From Pectinophora gossypiella (taxonomy: Eukaryota > Arthropoda > Insecta > Lepidoptera > Gelechiidae), in contig NC_065424.1 of the NCBI RefSeq assembly GCF_024362695.1, forward strand, positions 5,761,786-5,825,785: a DNA stretch of 64,000 nt. The letters run 5' to 3'. The position numbers were made by a program, and so were the translations under genes. Positions 32,168-42,722 of the stretch are shown here, piece by piece. A model generated the notes under the pieces. The model saw nothing but the letters and a program-made list of their open reading frames with translations, was not told the origin of the DNA and did not search any database. How positions within the stretch are numbered: the first letter of the stretch is position 1; each line of letters begins with the position of its first letter.

Positions 32168-32202
32168 ACAATACAATACAAATACACTTTATTGCATATA
32201 TA
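32168..32202 (-). mobile_element. LINE family K extreme 3' end
   Basis: About 35 bp of (CAATA)n plus AATACACTTTATTGCA between a repeat R end and a type C SINE. Confidence 0.6.
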
Positions 32203-32205
32203 CAT

Positions 32206-32526
32206 AAACTGCCTATATACGTCCCACTGCTGGGCACAGGCCTCCCCTCAATCAACCGGAGGGGGTATGGAGCATACTCCACCACGCTGCTCCACTGCGG
32301 GTTGGTGGAGGTGTTTTTACGGCTAATAGCCGGGACCAACGGCTTAACGTGCCTTCCGAAGCACGGAATCATCTAACTTTTTCGGACAATCAGGTGATTC
32401 AAGCCTGAAAAGTCCTTACCAAACAAAGGACAGTCTCACAAAGTGATTTCGACAATGTCCCCATCGGGAATCGAACCCGGACCTCCAGATCGTGAGCCTA
32501 ACGCTCTAACCACTAGACCACGGAGC
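32206..32526 (-). mobile_element. tRNA-derived SINE type C, full length
   Basis: The minus-strand copy runs from the GTCCCACTGCTGGGCACAGG tail to the head at CCACTAGACCACGGAG. Its left end abuts a LINE (CAATA)n end at 32168-32200. Confidence 0.87.
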
Positions 32527-32906
32527 AGCTAACCAGCCAACCAGACAACTGTGTTAGTGACAACTGTACTTAAGTTAATAAGTCACTAGTACAAGTCCGG
32601 TACCGGGGTTCGAAACGTCGCTCCCCGATTGAAAAGCAAGCCGGTGTACTTCAAGCTCACAGTGAGTGTGTAAGAAAACAGCTTTAATTTTTAATGAAGT
32701 GGCGACGTCATTCGCTGGCAAACTCTTAATTATTAACTGAGGCTTTTTAAAGAACGCCGTCTAAGAGGGGTGCCTTTAAAAAGCATCGTGGATTTACTAG
32801 ACTTTTAGTTACAAACAAACACACAAACTTATACAAAAGGGGCTAAAGGAAAATTAATAGTGTATCTATTAAATTAACTATCATACTATGCCATATGTTG
32901 CTATGT

Positions 32907-33098
32907 AGCCGTGGTAGCCCAGTTAGGAGAACGCTTGCCTCTCACTTTGAGGTCGCAGGTTCGAATCCAGCACAGACCTAAACCAATAATTATCGAATTT
33001 GTTTCCAATTCACGCTTGGATCAAAATGCTCAGCAGTGAACGAAAACATCGTGAGGAAACCCGCATTCCCCGAGAAATGCATTTTCTAGCTAGGTAAT
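32907..33098 (+). mobile_element. tRNA-derived SINE type Q, 3'-truncated
   Basis: Head TAGCCGTGGTAGCCCAGTTA and B box GGTTCGAATCC are intact; it ends after GAGAAATGCATTTTC. Confidence 0.78.
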
Positions 33099-33429
33099 GA
33101 GAATATTCCCTCAAAACATTAACCAACCGGTACTAGCGGGCATATTTTAACCGACTTTCAAAAGAAGGAGGTTATTTAACTTGTGCTCTTGCCAGGACTC
33201 GCCTGTGTTGTCCCCCCTTGGGAAATTACGTCGCTCAAATGCCGGCGCTACTGGGATGTTTAAATATATAAACTGCTTCTCAAGACATTATTTTATCCCT
33301 CTCACCTCGATTAGGTGCCTGTGAAAAGGCAAATGTGAAAAGAAAAAAACTCCTTTAAAGATTTGCAAACGTTACACATCACGGCGAGGGCTAAAGGCGG
33401 ATTGGTGTAAGGGTGTAGGGACCCTAGTC

Positions 33430-33530
33430 TAGAGCGATTAAAATGGCCTCATCGAAGCCATTCATCTAAGAAAGCAATATTGCTATTTGACATTTGTTTG
33501 CATTGCGCACTTACTTTATTTAAGTAAGTA
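33430..33530. mobile_element. MITE family G, left half
   Basis: TTAAAATGGCCTCATCGAAG to GCATTGCGCACTTAC, then unrelated sequence. Confidence 0.65.
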
Positions 33531-33659
33531 ATTATTTATTTTTTTACCTGGATTAACAGACCTACGGGGTATAAAGTGGAACCTTTGCCTAGGGATACCT
33601 ACGGGTGAAGACCTCAACGACTGCATAGGCGGAGATGGGAGCCATCGGTACGGCAATGC

Positions 33660-33920
33660 AGGACGGAAGGGACAAGTCACATGTACTTTAATCTGGAACC
33701 TGACAGAGGGCAGCAGTAACTGTCAGTACTATTCAAAAGCGGACGACAGAAGTTCTAGTACGTCTTTGAAATAGACTACTCTGGGCGCCATCCCACTCGC
33801 TTCAGACAGAGTACTGCGGGGCGGAAGGCGAGAGGGAAACCACTGCTCTATTTTTCCCTAAAAAGTAGTATGGAGAAGGTTACACCGACAAGAGCATGGC
33901 TCTTAATTAGTGATGATAAC
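33660..33920 (+). mobile_element. Repeat I, longest copy
   Basis: CTGGAACCTGACAGAGGGCA, GAGGGAAACCACTGCTCTAT and CCGACAAGAGCATGGCTCTT followed by GATGAT. The 3' end shares the CCGACAAGAGC..GCTCTTAA hairpin with repeat J, so the families are probably related. No coding sequence. Confidence 0.65.
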
Positions 33921-34269
33921 CTGGATTAAAACAAGCGCGTCTATTGCAAAGTTTTGTTAATAAAAATCTCACCCGAATATGTTTTTTTTAGGTGTTTACG
34001 AAGTTTTCACTTTAACACGACCCATCCTAACCCTCTCGAACCTCCGAAAATCCAATTACTCCAAATCTGTTATAAAAAATATTACCTAAGTCGTTTATAA
34101 AAGTTGGTGTTCAGTGAAATGATCTGCCCAATATGAGGGATTACCATAAAATATGGGCACAGACGCGTGGATTGAAAATTCAATTTTTATATAAAACCGT
34201 CACACCGTCGCATCACGGGTATCCTATATCAAGTTTGCTGCCTGTTACACCGTAATGTCACACATCTTT

Positions 34270-34676
34270 TTTTTTGGATGTGACTTATTGTAAATTTGCT
34301 GCAGATGGCATTAACTACTTGGCCGGACAAATGGGGAGCGCTGAAGGCTCTCACCCGGTATAACGTTTAAGACAACAGGCCTGAGGGTGCACAGTTGGGC
34401 AGGAACCTAGGCTCAAAGCGTCACTATACTGACCCCGCCGACGTGGTCGACGATTTCCCTCAATCAGCGCTTGTCTCTATCGACCTACTAGGGTCGATTA
34501 ATTTTTTCAAATATTTTTCCTCTCAGACGAGCCGAGGTTCGCGCCCAACTGGGCACCCCAGGCCTATTGTCTTAAACGTTGTACCGGGTGAGAGCCTTCA
34601 GCGCTCCCCATTTGTCCGGCCATGTAGTTAATGCCATCTGCGGCAAACCTAAAATAAGTCACGTCAAAAAAAATCA
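34270..34676. mobile_element. Head-to-head pair of repeat M elements
   Basis: A minus-strand copy (about 34270-34415) and a plus-strand copy (about 34425-34676) both end in CTGCGGCAAA/CTGCAGCAAA followed by poly-A after GTCAC. Together they form arms of about 140 bp, each containing the GCCTGTTGTCTTAAACGTT block (or a close variant) and the GTGAGAGCCTTCAGCGCTCC block. Repeat M behaves as a retroelement because a short copy at 37499 carries a target duplication. Confidence 0.78.
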
Positions 34677-34882
34677 ATTTTTTGTTACGGTACGGTATAA
34701 AAGTCAGTATAGACTGGATATTAGAGTTCCTTTGCCACCAGCAATAGATGCGGGCGCGCCATGTTTTTCTTTAATAAAAATCGCTTCCATACAAAATATG
34801 CGTGAAAAGATTTTAAAATTATAATACGAGTTCCTTTCAAATTAATGATTTGGTGTAATATTATATTTTCGTAGTCACTGGA

Positions 34883-35173
34883 TGAGCTCGGTGGCGCAGC
34901 TGTAAACGCGCTCGGTCTGCGATTGTTGGAGTTAAGAAACTTTCGCAAAGGCCGGTCTTAGGATGGGTGACCACAAAAAAAAATGTTCATCTCGAGCTCC
35001 TCCGTGCTTCGGAAGGCACGTTAAGCCGTTGGTCCCGGCGGCATTATCAGTCGTTAATAACCATGAATCCGCACTGGGCCCGCGTGATGGTTTAAGGCCC
35101 GATCTCCCTATCCATCCAGAGGGAAGGCCCGTGCCCCAGCAGTGGGGACGTTAATGGGCTGATGATGATGATG
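34883..35173 (+). mobile_element. 5S-rRNA-derived SINE
   Basis: Near full-length copy with a substituted 5S head (GTTAAGAAACTTTCGC) but intact GGATGGGTGACC, core and (GAT)n tail. Confidence 0.88.
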
Positions 35174-35230
35174 AGTAATCTGTGGTTCTGTGGCATAGAA
35201 TAACCTGTGGTTCACCTGCTTGCTTCTTCT

Positions 35231-35372
35231 TCTCATCTCTCTCTTCTTCTCATCTCTCTCTTCTTCTCATCTCTCTCTTCTTCTCATCTCTCTCTTCTTC
35301 TCATCTCTCTCTTCTTCTCATCTCTCTCTTTTTCTCATCTCTCTCTTCTTCTCATCTCTTCTTCTTATCGCG
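35231..35372. repeat. 17-bp pyrimidine minisatellite
   Basis: Eight units of TCTCATCTCTCTCTTCT, nearly identical. Because 17 is not divisible by 3 and the unit has no stop codon, all three plus-strand frames stay open, which creates three overlapping false ORFs. Confidence 0.93.
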
Positions 35373-35627
35373 AGGAGCGCCGGATCAAACCCCGGTACCA
35401 AAGTCACACCAATGAATTTATTTCAAGTGCAGTTTTTACTGACAATTGGCTCGATTATAGACGACGATACGGCTCACCACCTATCACCTTGGTCTAACAG
35501 AAAGCTCGGTGAATTGTGAGTACTTAGTTCTTTTGCGATGTATGTACCTTCCTTTATTTGGCTTGGACACTGACGGCTAAATCTTTTTATTTATTTATTT
35601 CAAATAAGGAAACAAACAGCTTAAATT

Positions 35628-35715
35628 AGGTAAATCACCTGATTGTTCGAAAAATAAGATGATACCGTGCTTCGGAAGGCACACTAATCCGTTGGTCCCG
35701 GACTACTAACCTAAC
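35628..35715 (+). mobile_element. SINE core fragment
   Basis: AAATCACCTGATTGTTCG and CGTGCTTCGGAAGGCACAC core from a type B or C SINE, directly before a second type B copy. Confidence 0.6.
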
Positions 35716-35721
35716 CCGCGA

Positions 35722-36020
35722 CGGTCTCCGTGGTCCAGTGGTTTGAGCGTTGGACACACGATCCGGAGGTCCCTGGTTCAAATCCCGGCGGACATATGAC
35801 AAAAATCACTTTATGATCCCTAGTTTGATTAGGACATTACAGGCTGGTCAACGGACTGCCGAAAGTAAGATGATCCGTGCTTCGGAAGGCACGTTAAGCT
35901 GTTGATTCCGGTAACTACTTACTGATGTAAGTAAGTAGTCGTTACACGAGCCATGTCAGTGGCTGCAAGTTGTCATTGATTATTTGCGTCTCTGCCCACA
36001 CCATTAGGGATTGAGGGCGT
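35722..36020 (+). mobile_element. tRNA-derived SINE type B with an alternative 3' end
   Basis: The head and core match type B, but after CATGTCAGTGGCTGCAAG the tail is a different one, containing CTGCCCACACCATTAGGGAT. The same alternative tail occurs at 62285-62395. This is tail exchange between SINE or LINE families. Confidence 0.78.
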
Positions 36021-36374
36021 GAATTCATATATGTACTAATCATTTATAGATACCCAGGTATAGATTTCCGATAAGTAATTTAAATTTGCTTTTTTTAATT
36101 AGCTGAAACATATTTCCGAAGCTTTCAGGATGAAAAACACGTGTTCGCTTTTACCCCGAAACACCTACTTTACTTTTTTGTAAAGAAAACAAATCTTATT
36201 CAGTTTGTTTTCACTGAAATCTCAAAAAGGTCTGATAAGAGGATTAAGTTGCAAAGGATCTCTTTATAAGTCCAACACGAAGCTTTAGAAGGTTTTAATT
36301 TATAATATTGGTTCCTTTTTCAATTGCTACCTAACGCGTAAGTTAGAGCAAGACACAGTCAGTGCGCTCTCCCC

Positions 36375-37190
36375 CTTAGGCACTTGTCTCACCGGCAACG
36401 ATTAACGAGTAACAAGAGAGCTAGAACTAGAAACGAGTTAGCGAGACGCGGGGAGCGAGTGAGTAATTCCGATATTTGTGTAGCTCGGCTATAAGCGAGT
36501 GTGCGAGTGAGGCGGGAGATTACTCGCATCACTCGCTCGCGGCAGTCAAGCCGTACAGTCAGTCTTGCAGCCTCATACTCGATCGCTTGGCGAGTATTAG
36601 TGATGTTCCGAATATCCGTATCCGTATCCGCGGATATCCGAGATAAAAGAAAAATCCGTATCCGTATCCGTGTCCGTTACTTTTCACGCGGACCTTTACG
36701 GATCTTTTTCAGGTGATTAAGTTGAATTATTAAATAAAAAAACTATAAAATTGTATTCAGATTGTTTTACCATAACCAAAACAAAAGTACTACCCGCGCA
36801 ATGCAAGTTAAAACGTGTCCTGCCTGACGTTGCGGCGAGCGAAGAAGTCAACTATCGTTTCAAGGTCGCGGGCGCCGACACCAATCGAATAATATCGAAT
36901 AAGAAAATAAAGATCCGTATCCGTATCCGTATCCGCGGATCTTTACACTAAATATCCGTATTCAGATCCGTATCCGCGGATATACATTTTTAACGATCCG
37001 GCACATCACTAGCGAGTATCGCCGAGTGAAGCGAGTGCTGCCGGCAGTGTGAACAGTCAGCGATCAACTGTTTATATTATGCATCTCTTTTATTCACACG
37101 GAAAGTACCTATATCTATTGTACGTTTCTTGAGCGAGAAAATAGCCGATTGTTAGTCGTTTTCTCGTCGTTGGTGGGACAACTGCCTTAG
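36375..37190. mobile_element. TIR DNA element interrupted by an hAT-like MITE
   Basis: The left end TTAGGCACTTGTCTCACCGG and the complement of the right end TAAGGCAGTTGTCCCACCAA form diverged inverted termini. The body is rich in GAGTGAGCGAG motifs and CGAG repeats. A 414-bp MITE and its 8-bp duplication interrupt it. No transposase is present. Confidence 0.68.
36598..37011. mobile_element. hAT-like MITE with 8-bp target duplication
   Basis: Termini TAGTGATGTTCCG and CGGCACATCACTA are inverted. A perfect GCGAGTAT duplication (36590-36597, 37012-37019) flanks it; 8 bp is the hAT superfamily size. The interior carries many ATCCGTATCCG units facing both ways and a 66-codon ORF without similarity that I recognise. 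Confidence 0.87.
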
Positions 37191-37219
37191 TGGCTAACGA
37201 CCTTTTTTTTAATAATAAT

Positions 37220-37685
37220 AATATTATCCCTAGTTTGGTTAGGACGTTACAGGCTGATCACCTGATTGTCCGAAAGTAAGATGATCCGTGCTTCGGAAGA
37301 CACTATAAGCCATTAGATTCATTTATTTCACATTTAGTTATACAACACATTTTAGACACAATATAAAACGGTAACAACATAAATATATGATTGTCGAAAA
37401 TGATAACAAATGAATGTTAACAGAGAAGATAATAAATTAAATTAAAATGTCAAAAGATAATAAATCAATACAATGTCATTGGTCCCGGTTACTACTTATT
37501 TCCGGCCAAGTAGTTAAAGCCATCTGCGGCAAAAGTCACGTCAAAAAAAAACAAGAAGTTACTACTTACTGATGTAAGTATGTAGTCGTTACGTGAGCCA
37601 TGTCAGAGGCCTTTTAATAACCCTGACACCGGGGTTGATGAGGTTGGTATTCCACCTCACAACCCACACGATAAGAAGAAGAATA
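37220..37685 (+). mobile_element. tRNA-derived SINE type B split by two later insertions
   Basis: Body, core and tail of type B run collinearly but are interrupted after AAGCCATTAG (about 37318) by about 160 bp of AT-rich DNA. They are interrupted again at about 37499-37556 by a short retroelement end flanked by GTTACTACTTA. The tail (CTGACACCGGGGTTGATGAG) resumes after that. Confidence 0.78.
37499..37556 (+). mobile_element. Very short repeat M insertion with target duplication
   Basis: About 55 bp of the M 3' end (CCGGCCAAGTAGTTAAAGCC ... CACGTC plus poly-A) lie between two copies of GTTACTACTTA inside a type B SINE. Confidence 0.78.
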
Positions 37686-38344
37686 TTATTTTTTATTATA
37701 CTTAAGTACATAACTATCCCACTTGGCTGATATTTTTCTTAGTAAGTAGGATATTGGAATAAAAGTGACGATGCGATTGACGATGGAACACGTTTGCATA
37801 TAAAATGCTATTTTATTCTAACCATGGAAAGGTCCACATTGTAATTCCCATGGAAAACAGCTACGAGTAGTGAATCCTACAGCTGTCCGTATATATTCCC
37901 GTTCCCGCTTATTGATTGAATTCGATTATCATTGGTCTTATAGACTGCGGGACTTTCCAAACGGCTTTCCCCAAAAACACGATAGATGGCGTTGTTAAGT
38001 TTTTTCTTCGTTTAACTTCTAATTTCATGGATAACAGACATAATAATATGCATCGTTTATATTTATTTTTGGGTATAAACGATGACCAGGAACTTGTAAT
38101 TGTACACCAAGGTACAATTACAACTTCCACCCATTATTATTTTGAACAAAATAAAGAGAAGCAATATAGGTAGCAACATCATTCTATACATAATGGTGAT
38201 CCAAATATCAAGCAACAATTAGTTTTATATAATATGCTTTTTCCATTACATTACATTTTTGAATAATTATGTACTGAAGTCACGTCTTCTTTTTGTTACA
38301 AATAAACCTTACAAAACTTTTTTTACGTAGTTTCTAAGTTCCCT

Positions 38345-38430
38345 CTTGCCCTATTACTGCCCTATTTTTCCCTAAAAAAGTAGCATGGAAAATGCTGCAC
38401 CGACAAGAGCGTGGCTCTTAAATTGATGAT
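38345..38430 (+). mobile_element. Repeat I 3' end
   Basis: CCCTATTTTTCCCTAAAAAA and CCGACAAGAGCGTGGCTCTT with (GAT)n. Confidence 0.6.
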
Positions 38431-38605
38431 GATGAGTTTCTAAGTTGAGGTGTATGTAGGTACCTGCACATACATACGAGCGATGCGACAACGCATTTGT
38501 GAATCAGTCAATAAACTACCGGTCAACTGTCATTACGTGTTTCATTTTTATCAGCAGTTTATAAGTAAGTACTAAAAATAACATTTAAGTAGGAAGTTGA
38601 CAATA

Positions 38606-38826
38606 ACTTCAGACCCAGAGTAAACCTGAAGAAAATAGAAAGGATTTATAATTTTCTTTTACTGTTTTTAGGGTCTCTAGGCCTTCAAGTAGTGGCAAAA
38701 AGGTGTAGAGCTCATTTAGCTTAGTTTTTCTATGACAAAAATAATAATTTCGGTCACCGAATGGCGTGGCTACATTTACGCCATATACTTACTGTCGCCG
38801 AGCTAAGGTCCCAACACACTTAATAA
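38606..38826 (+). repeat. Repeat U
   Basis: Same blocks as the 4333 copy without the AT expansion; ends GGTCCCAACACACTTAATA. Confidence 0.6.
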
Positions 38827-38934
38827 AGACAACATTCCACAACCCATAAGTCTCAACGCGCGGTAAGAATTAGATCTGTCAAAAGTACGGAAGCTAGTGT
38901 TGTGACGCACATTAGCACAGTGATGTGTCAGTCG

Positions 38935-39297
38935 AGATTAGCCCCATCGATTCTTTTCTATTTAACATTACCTTCACCTACACCTTACCGAGCTTCTGTT
39001 TACCCGATTACTCTAGCTATAGAGGTGGCCAATCAGCACGTACTTCCGAACCCCGATACCGACCCCGCTGGCGTGGTCGACGATTTCCCTCATTCAGCGC
39101 TTATCGCTATCGACCCACTAGGGTCGCTTAACTCTTTCAAATATTCTTCCTCTCAGACGACGCCCTGAGGCGAGGTTCGCGCCCAATTGGGCACCCTCAG
39201 GCCTGTTGTTTTAAATTTTGTACCGGGTGAGAGCCCTCATCGCTCAGTAGTTAATGCCATCTGCGGCAAATCTACGATAAGTCACGTCAAACAAAAG
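38935..39297 (+). mobile_element. Repeat M retroelement copy, longest 5' extent
   Basis: Starts further upstream than the other copies (TTTAACATTACCTTCACCTA) and ends CACGTCAAACAAAAG. A 13-bp stretch around GCGCTCCCCATG is deleted. Confidence 0.65.
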
Positions 39298-39657
39298 AGC
39301 TTTCTATTAGAAAAAAAACAACAAGATCTTTACTTGTGGATTGAAAGTATTTGAATACATACCTACTTCCGGAGTTTCACCCGATTGGTTACAAAATTCC
39401 GGATGTAAATGAAAAATGTTTTATTACCAGAAAACAATAGGTACAATAAGGCCCCTGAAGTAGGATGGGTACTTATATTAAAAATATATCTAAATGAAAA
39501 GAGGTTCCCAAACTAGGCGGAGCCTGTTTCTTGGGAACCGTAGAACCGGATCGTGTAAGGGTTCCGTTTTATTATAAAGTTTATTGACTCCTTAGCATGA
39601 TATTTTAATTAATTGGTTGAAATTAGAAGCTCCTTTGTGGGGCTCATTCTATAGACA

Positions 39658-39830
39658 CGCATTACAATACAATACAATACAAATACACTTTATTGCACCA
39701 AAATAAAAAGAAATAATTACAAAAAGTCTCTTAACTAAGTACATGGCAAATGTCGGCCTTATCGCTTAAAGCGATTTCTTCCAGACAACCATAAGGTGAG
39801 GAAAAAGGTAAAAAAAAAATTGAAAGATTG
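39658..39830 (-). mobile_element. LINE family K 3' end
   Basis: Four CAATA units, then the AATACACTTTATTGCACC and ACATGGCAAATGTCGGCCTT blocks. Confidence 0.75.
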
Positions 39831-40202
39831 CGGGTACAAACTATGCATACAACTTAACAACAAATACATGCAAATAAATATATAACATACTTACAAATAT
39901 AATATATACCTAACCTATATACATAACCTAGCATATATACCTACTTATATAAATAGTACACACAAAATACCTAATAATAAGCAACTCAAGAGATTCAGAC
40001 GATGACACTTCATTATAAAAACAGAACATTATAAAAATAGAAAAAAAAAAGGATATAAGAGTAACCTCGGAGTACATTCAAGACACATTTGACATTTGAC
40101 ACAAGCATTTTATAGATTCGTTTATAGACAGACACATAAAGGGGCATTAGACCCATTGCCGTCCAATAAAATGCTCTTTATATACTCTTGAGGTCAAAAG
40201 GA
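39831..40202. other. AT-rich, possibly more of LINE K
   Basis: Repeated ATATACCTAACC-like units (39900-39945) and A-rich stretches; it could be the untranslated region of the adjoining LINE. Confidence 0.35.
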
Positions 40203-40385
40203 AGCCGTGAACGTTTGACTCTCATTATGAGGTCGCAGTTTCGAATCCTAGCACGGGCCTAAACCAATGATTTTCTAATTTGTTTACAAATCCATGTTTG
40301 GATCTTAAATGATTATCACGTGCTCAGCGGTGAAGTTAAACATAGTGAGGAAATCCAAATTCTCGAAAAATCCGTTTCCGCCGTT
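40203..40385 (+). mobile_element. Diverged type Q SINE
   Basis: Partial head with GTTTCGAATCC and body with GATTATCACGTGCTCAGCGG; both ends are eroded. Confidence 0.65.
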
Positions 40386-40740
40386 TATCCTGTGTTTGCA
40401 ATAAAGTATTTGTAATGTTATAAGCAGCAAATCACTACAAGAACAATGCAATTTAATTTACAATGCTTCAATAATGAAAACGACGTCTTCTCTGTATTAT
40501 TCTGTCGCAAGGGCCCCTACACACAAAGCCGGCGGGTCGCGGCGCCGCCGCCGGCTTTAGCCGGACGTATAAGCCGCGAACTCATGCCAAAAAAACCCGC
40601 CGAGCATTATTCCAGTAGCGACAGTTATTAATTCAGGTAAGTGTAGAATGTTAGTGAGATGAGAGTGCATATTTTACATTACTTTTACTTTTTTTTACTT
40701 AGGCGTACATACTGCGATCAGATTTAGGATGTGTTGAAGA

Positions 40741-40905
40741 AAGACCAGGGAGGTTAAAAAGGCCACATCGAAGCAAGTCACCTATCTATGAAAGCAATAT
40801 TGCTATTTGACATTTGTTGGCATTGCGCACTTACTTTTATATGCGCAAATGTCAAATTGCAATATTGCTTTCTTAGATGAATTGCTTCGATGTGGCCATT
40901 TTAAC
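40741..40905. mobile_element. Palindromic MITE family G, complete
   Basis: ACCAGGGAGGTTAAAAAGGC at the left; right arm ATGAATTGCTTCGATGTGGC. Inner arms of about 45 bp pair. Confidence 0.82.
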
Positions 40906-40914
40906 CCAATAGTC

Positions 40915-41055
40915 AAGAGTACTCTAAACTAGTGCGTGTATGAAGTCTTTGATGAGAGTGGAAGAAGCAAAAGTGGTGTGTCGGGATCGTAGCAAGTGGA
41001 ATTCCGTGGTCTGCCTACCCTAAAGGGAAATAGGCGTGATCATATGTATGAATAA
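40915..41055 (+). pseudogene. LINE family D C-terminal fragment
   Basis: Short diverged copy ending GGGAAATAGGCGTGATCAT, beginning directly after a palindromic MITE. Confidence 0.6.
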
Positions 41056-41649
41056 TTGTGCATACTTTGCTGTTGAATGTCGATAACGATGAACAATGAT
41101 CTTATTTTGATAATGGAAAAAAATATAACGGTTTGGTTTGCATCGGCGTGTTTGCACCGGAGCCTACCCGCCGACATTGTGTATAGGACCCTTAACAGTT
41201 CACCAGTACAACGTTTCATTCAATCTAGTCATCGTAAACATTTTACGCCTCCACAATGCTCTAGAGTTGTATTTTAACGTAAATTAAATTGCGATCCTTC
41301 TCGTCTTGTTGGAGATAGGTACTTAGTGAATGATTTTTTAGAATGCAAAGAAACTATGTAGGTCGTTTTAATTTTAAAATGTTTGCGGCAAATGTACATT
41401 AGCCTTACGGAAACACATAACGTCGCCTTAAAGTAAAAAAAAACATGTAAGCGCCTTTTTAAAAAATAACATTCTGATGTGATTTTTTTCAACACTCGTT
41501 TCCTTTCAAAGAGGGATTTACCAGGTTACGTTCACCAAAAACAATATAGATGGCGTTGTACAGTTTTTTTAAACGTGATAATTACCTATTTTCTCATTAC
41601 CCGGTTAGGTACAATGGTACAATGTAATGGCAGAAGCATGTAATATATA

Positions 41650-41880
41650 AAGCGACAGTTAGTGGTAGGGCTGGCAGAGGAAGACCTAAAAGGCCGTACA
41701 TTGACCAAATTGGAAATGCCCTTAGAAAAGGTTCAGTGCGATCCACTCTAAACCGGTGTGCGTGTATGAAACGATTGATGAATGTGGAGGAAGCAAGCAA
41801 ATGGAATTCCATAGGCTCTGCCTACCCTGGTGGGAAATAGGCGTGAATGCATGTATGTATGTATACATGTATGTATAATT
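41650..41880 (+). pseudogene. LINE family D C-terminal fragment
   Basis: Contains GGGCTGGCAGAGGAAGACCT (the RGRP region), the DQIG block, and the CTACCCTGGTGGGAAATAGG end followed by (GTAT)n. A deletion removes the AREVCQDR segment. Confidence 0.7.
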
Positions 41881-41948
41881 GACACTAGACTAGTAACAAG
41901 TAGAGTCCTTGGGCATTTAAAACGACTCCAGTAGGCTCTGCACGGTAA

Positions 41949-42073
41949 CCGCGCCTTGCGCGGCGCGAATTATATCGAGGCCTTCGACCAATAGCCGTTT
42001 GACGTCCATCTACGTAGATAGCATTCGTATCGTTTATTGGTCGAAGCGGTCAATATAATTCATGCCGCGCGCG
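41949..42073. repeat. 50-bp-arm hairpin
   Basis: ACCGCGCCTTGCGCGGCGCG with TTCGACCAATAG pairs with TTATTGGTCGAAGCGG and GCCGCGCGCGGTGCGGTC. The loop is about 40 bp. Confidence 0.72.
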
Positions 42074-42147
42074 GTGCGGTCGTCATGAAGACCCGTCAGA
42101 TATTTATAGCCGAGGCGATGATTCATCGCCAAAAAACCGGACGCTTA

Positions 42148-42155
42148 TGACGTCA
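42148..42155 (+). promoter_or_regulatory. CRE-like upstream element of tRNA-like copy 1
   Basis: Palindromic TGACGTCA about 40 bp before the tRNA-like start. The same octamer, or one close variant, lies upstream of all five units. Human 7SL genes have a comparable ATF/CRE site upstream of a Pol III start. Confidence 0.5.
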
Positions 42156-42195
42156 CTCGCTCGTATAGAAGCCAGTTTTGGTAGTGTTGTGACGG

Positions 42196-42235
42196 GGTTC
42201 ATTAGCTCAGTAGGTTAGAGCACCGATACGTAATA
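42196..42235 (+). pseudogene. Broken tRNA-like unit, copy 1 (5' half)
   Basis: The A-box half TTAGCTCAGTAGGTTAGAGC and CACCGATA are present, then sequence similarity stops; no B box or closing acceptor strand follows. TGACGTCA is at 42148-42155, about 40 bp upstream, as in the complete copies. Confidence 0.6.
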
Positions 42236-42673
42236 GGGTAGTGTAGTAAGTAGGTAGTTCAGAATTCAAATTTTGAAACACATTCAAATTCAGAATTCGT
42301 TTGAATTCGTTATTCAGGGATATTAAGAAAAAATAGAAGCTGGTATTAAAGTAATTTTAGGTCAAGCATTATAAGATCTTGTAACAACTTGTAGTTCTGC
42401 CCACCCCGATATGGAGTAGTGTCCACACAACAGAAAAGGTTATTTTTGTGTCTATTTGCCAGTTTTGTATTATGACTATGCTAGTAGACCGTTCTGGCAA
42501 GGTTAAATAAAAAATAGTACACTGCCTACCCTGAAAAGACGTACATTTTAATCTACATGATACTGCTTAGTAGCTGCAATAACAATACTATAGTACTTAT
42601 TGGTAGGTACTTATCCTTTTCGCTGTTTGAACGTAAACAACCATGACTCATCACTATTTGCCTGACGCAATTA

Positions 42674-42681
42674 TGACGTCA
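42674..42681 (+). promoter_or_regulatory. CRE-like upstream element of tRNA-like copy 2
   Basis: TGACGTCA 41 bp before the unit at 42723, followed by a GAGTTTTTGGC stretch in the interval. Confidence 0.5.
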
Positions 42682-42722
42682 CATCGTGGGTAGAGAAGCG
42701 AGTTTTTGGCCCGTATTCATAA

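Noticed and set aside
35182..35519. Three overlapping plus-strand ORFs rich in Ser/Leu
   Set aside because: They are a by-product of a 17-bp satellite without stop codons in any frame.
37916..38173. 85-codon plus-strand ORF near 37.9 kb
   Set aside because: It overlaps repeat X, has no recognisable domain, and the opposite strand is equally open.
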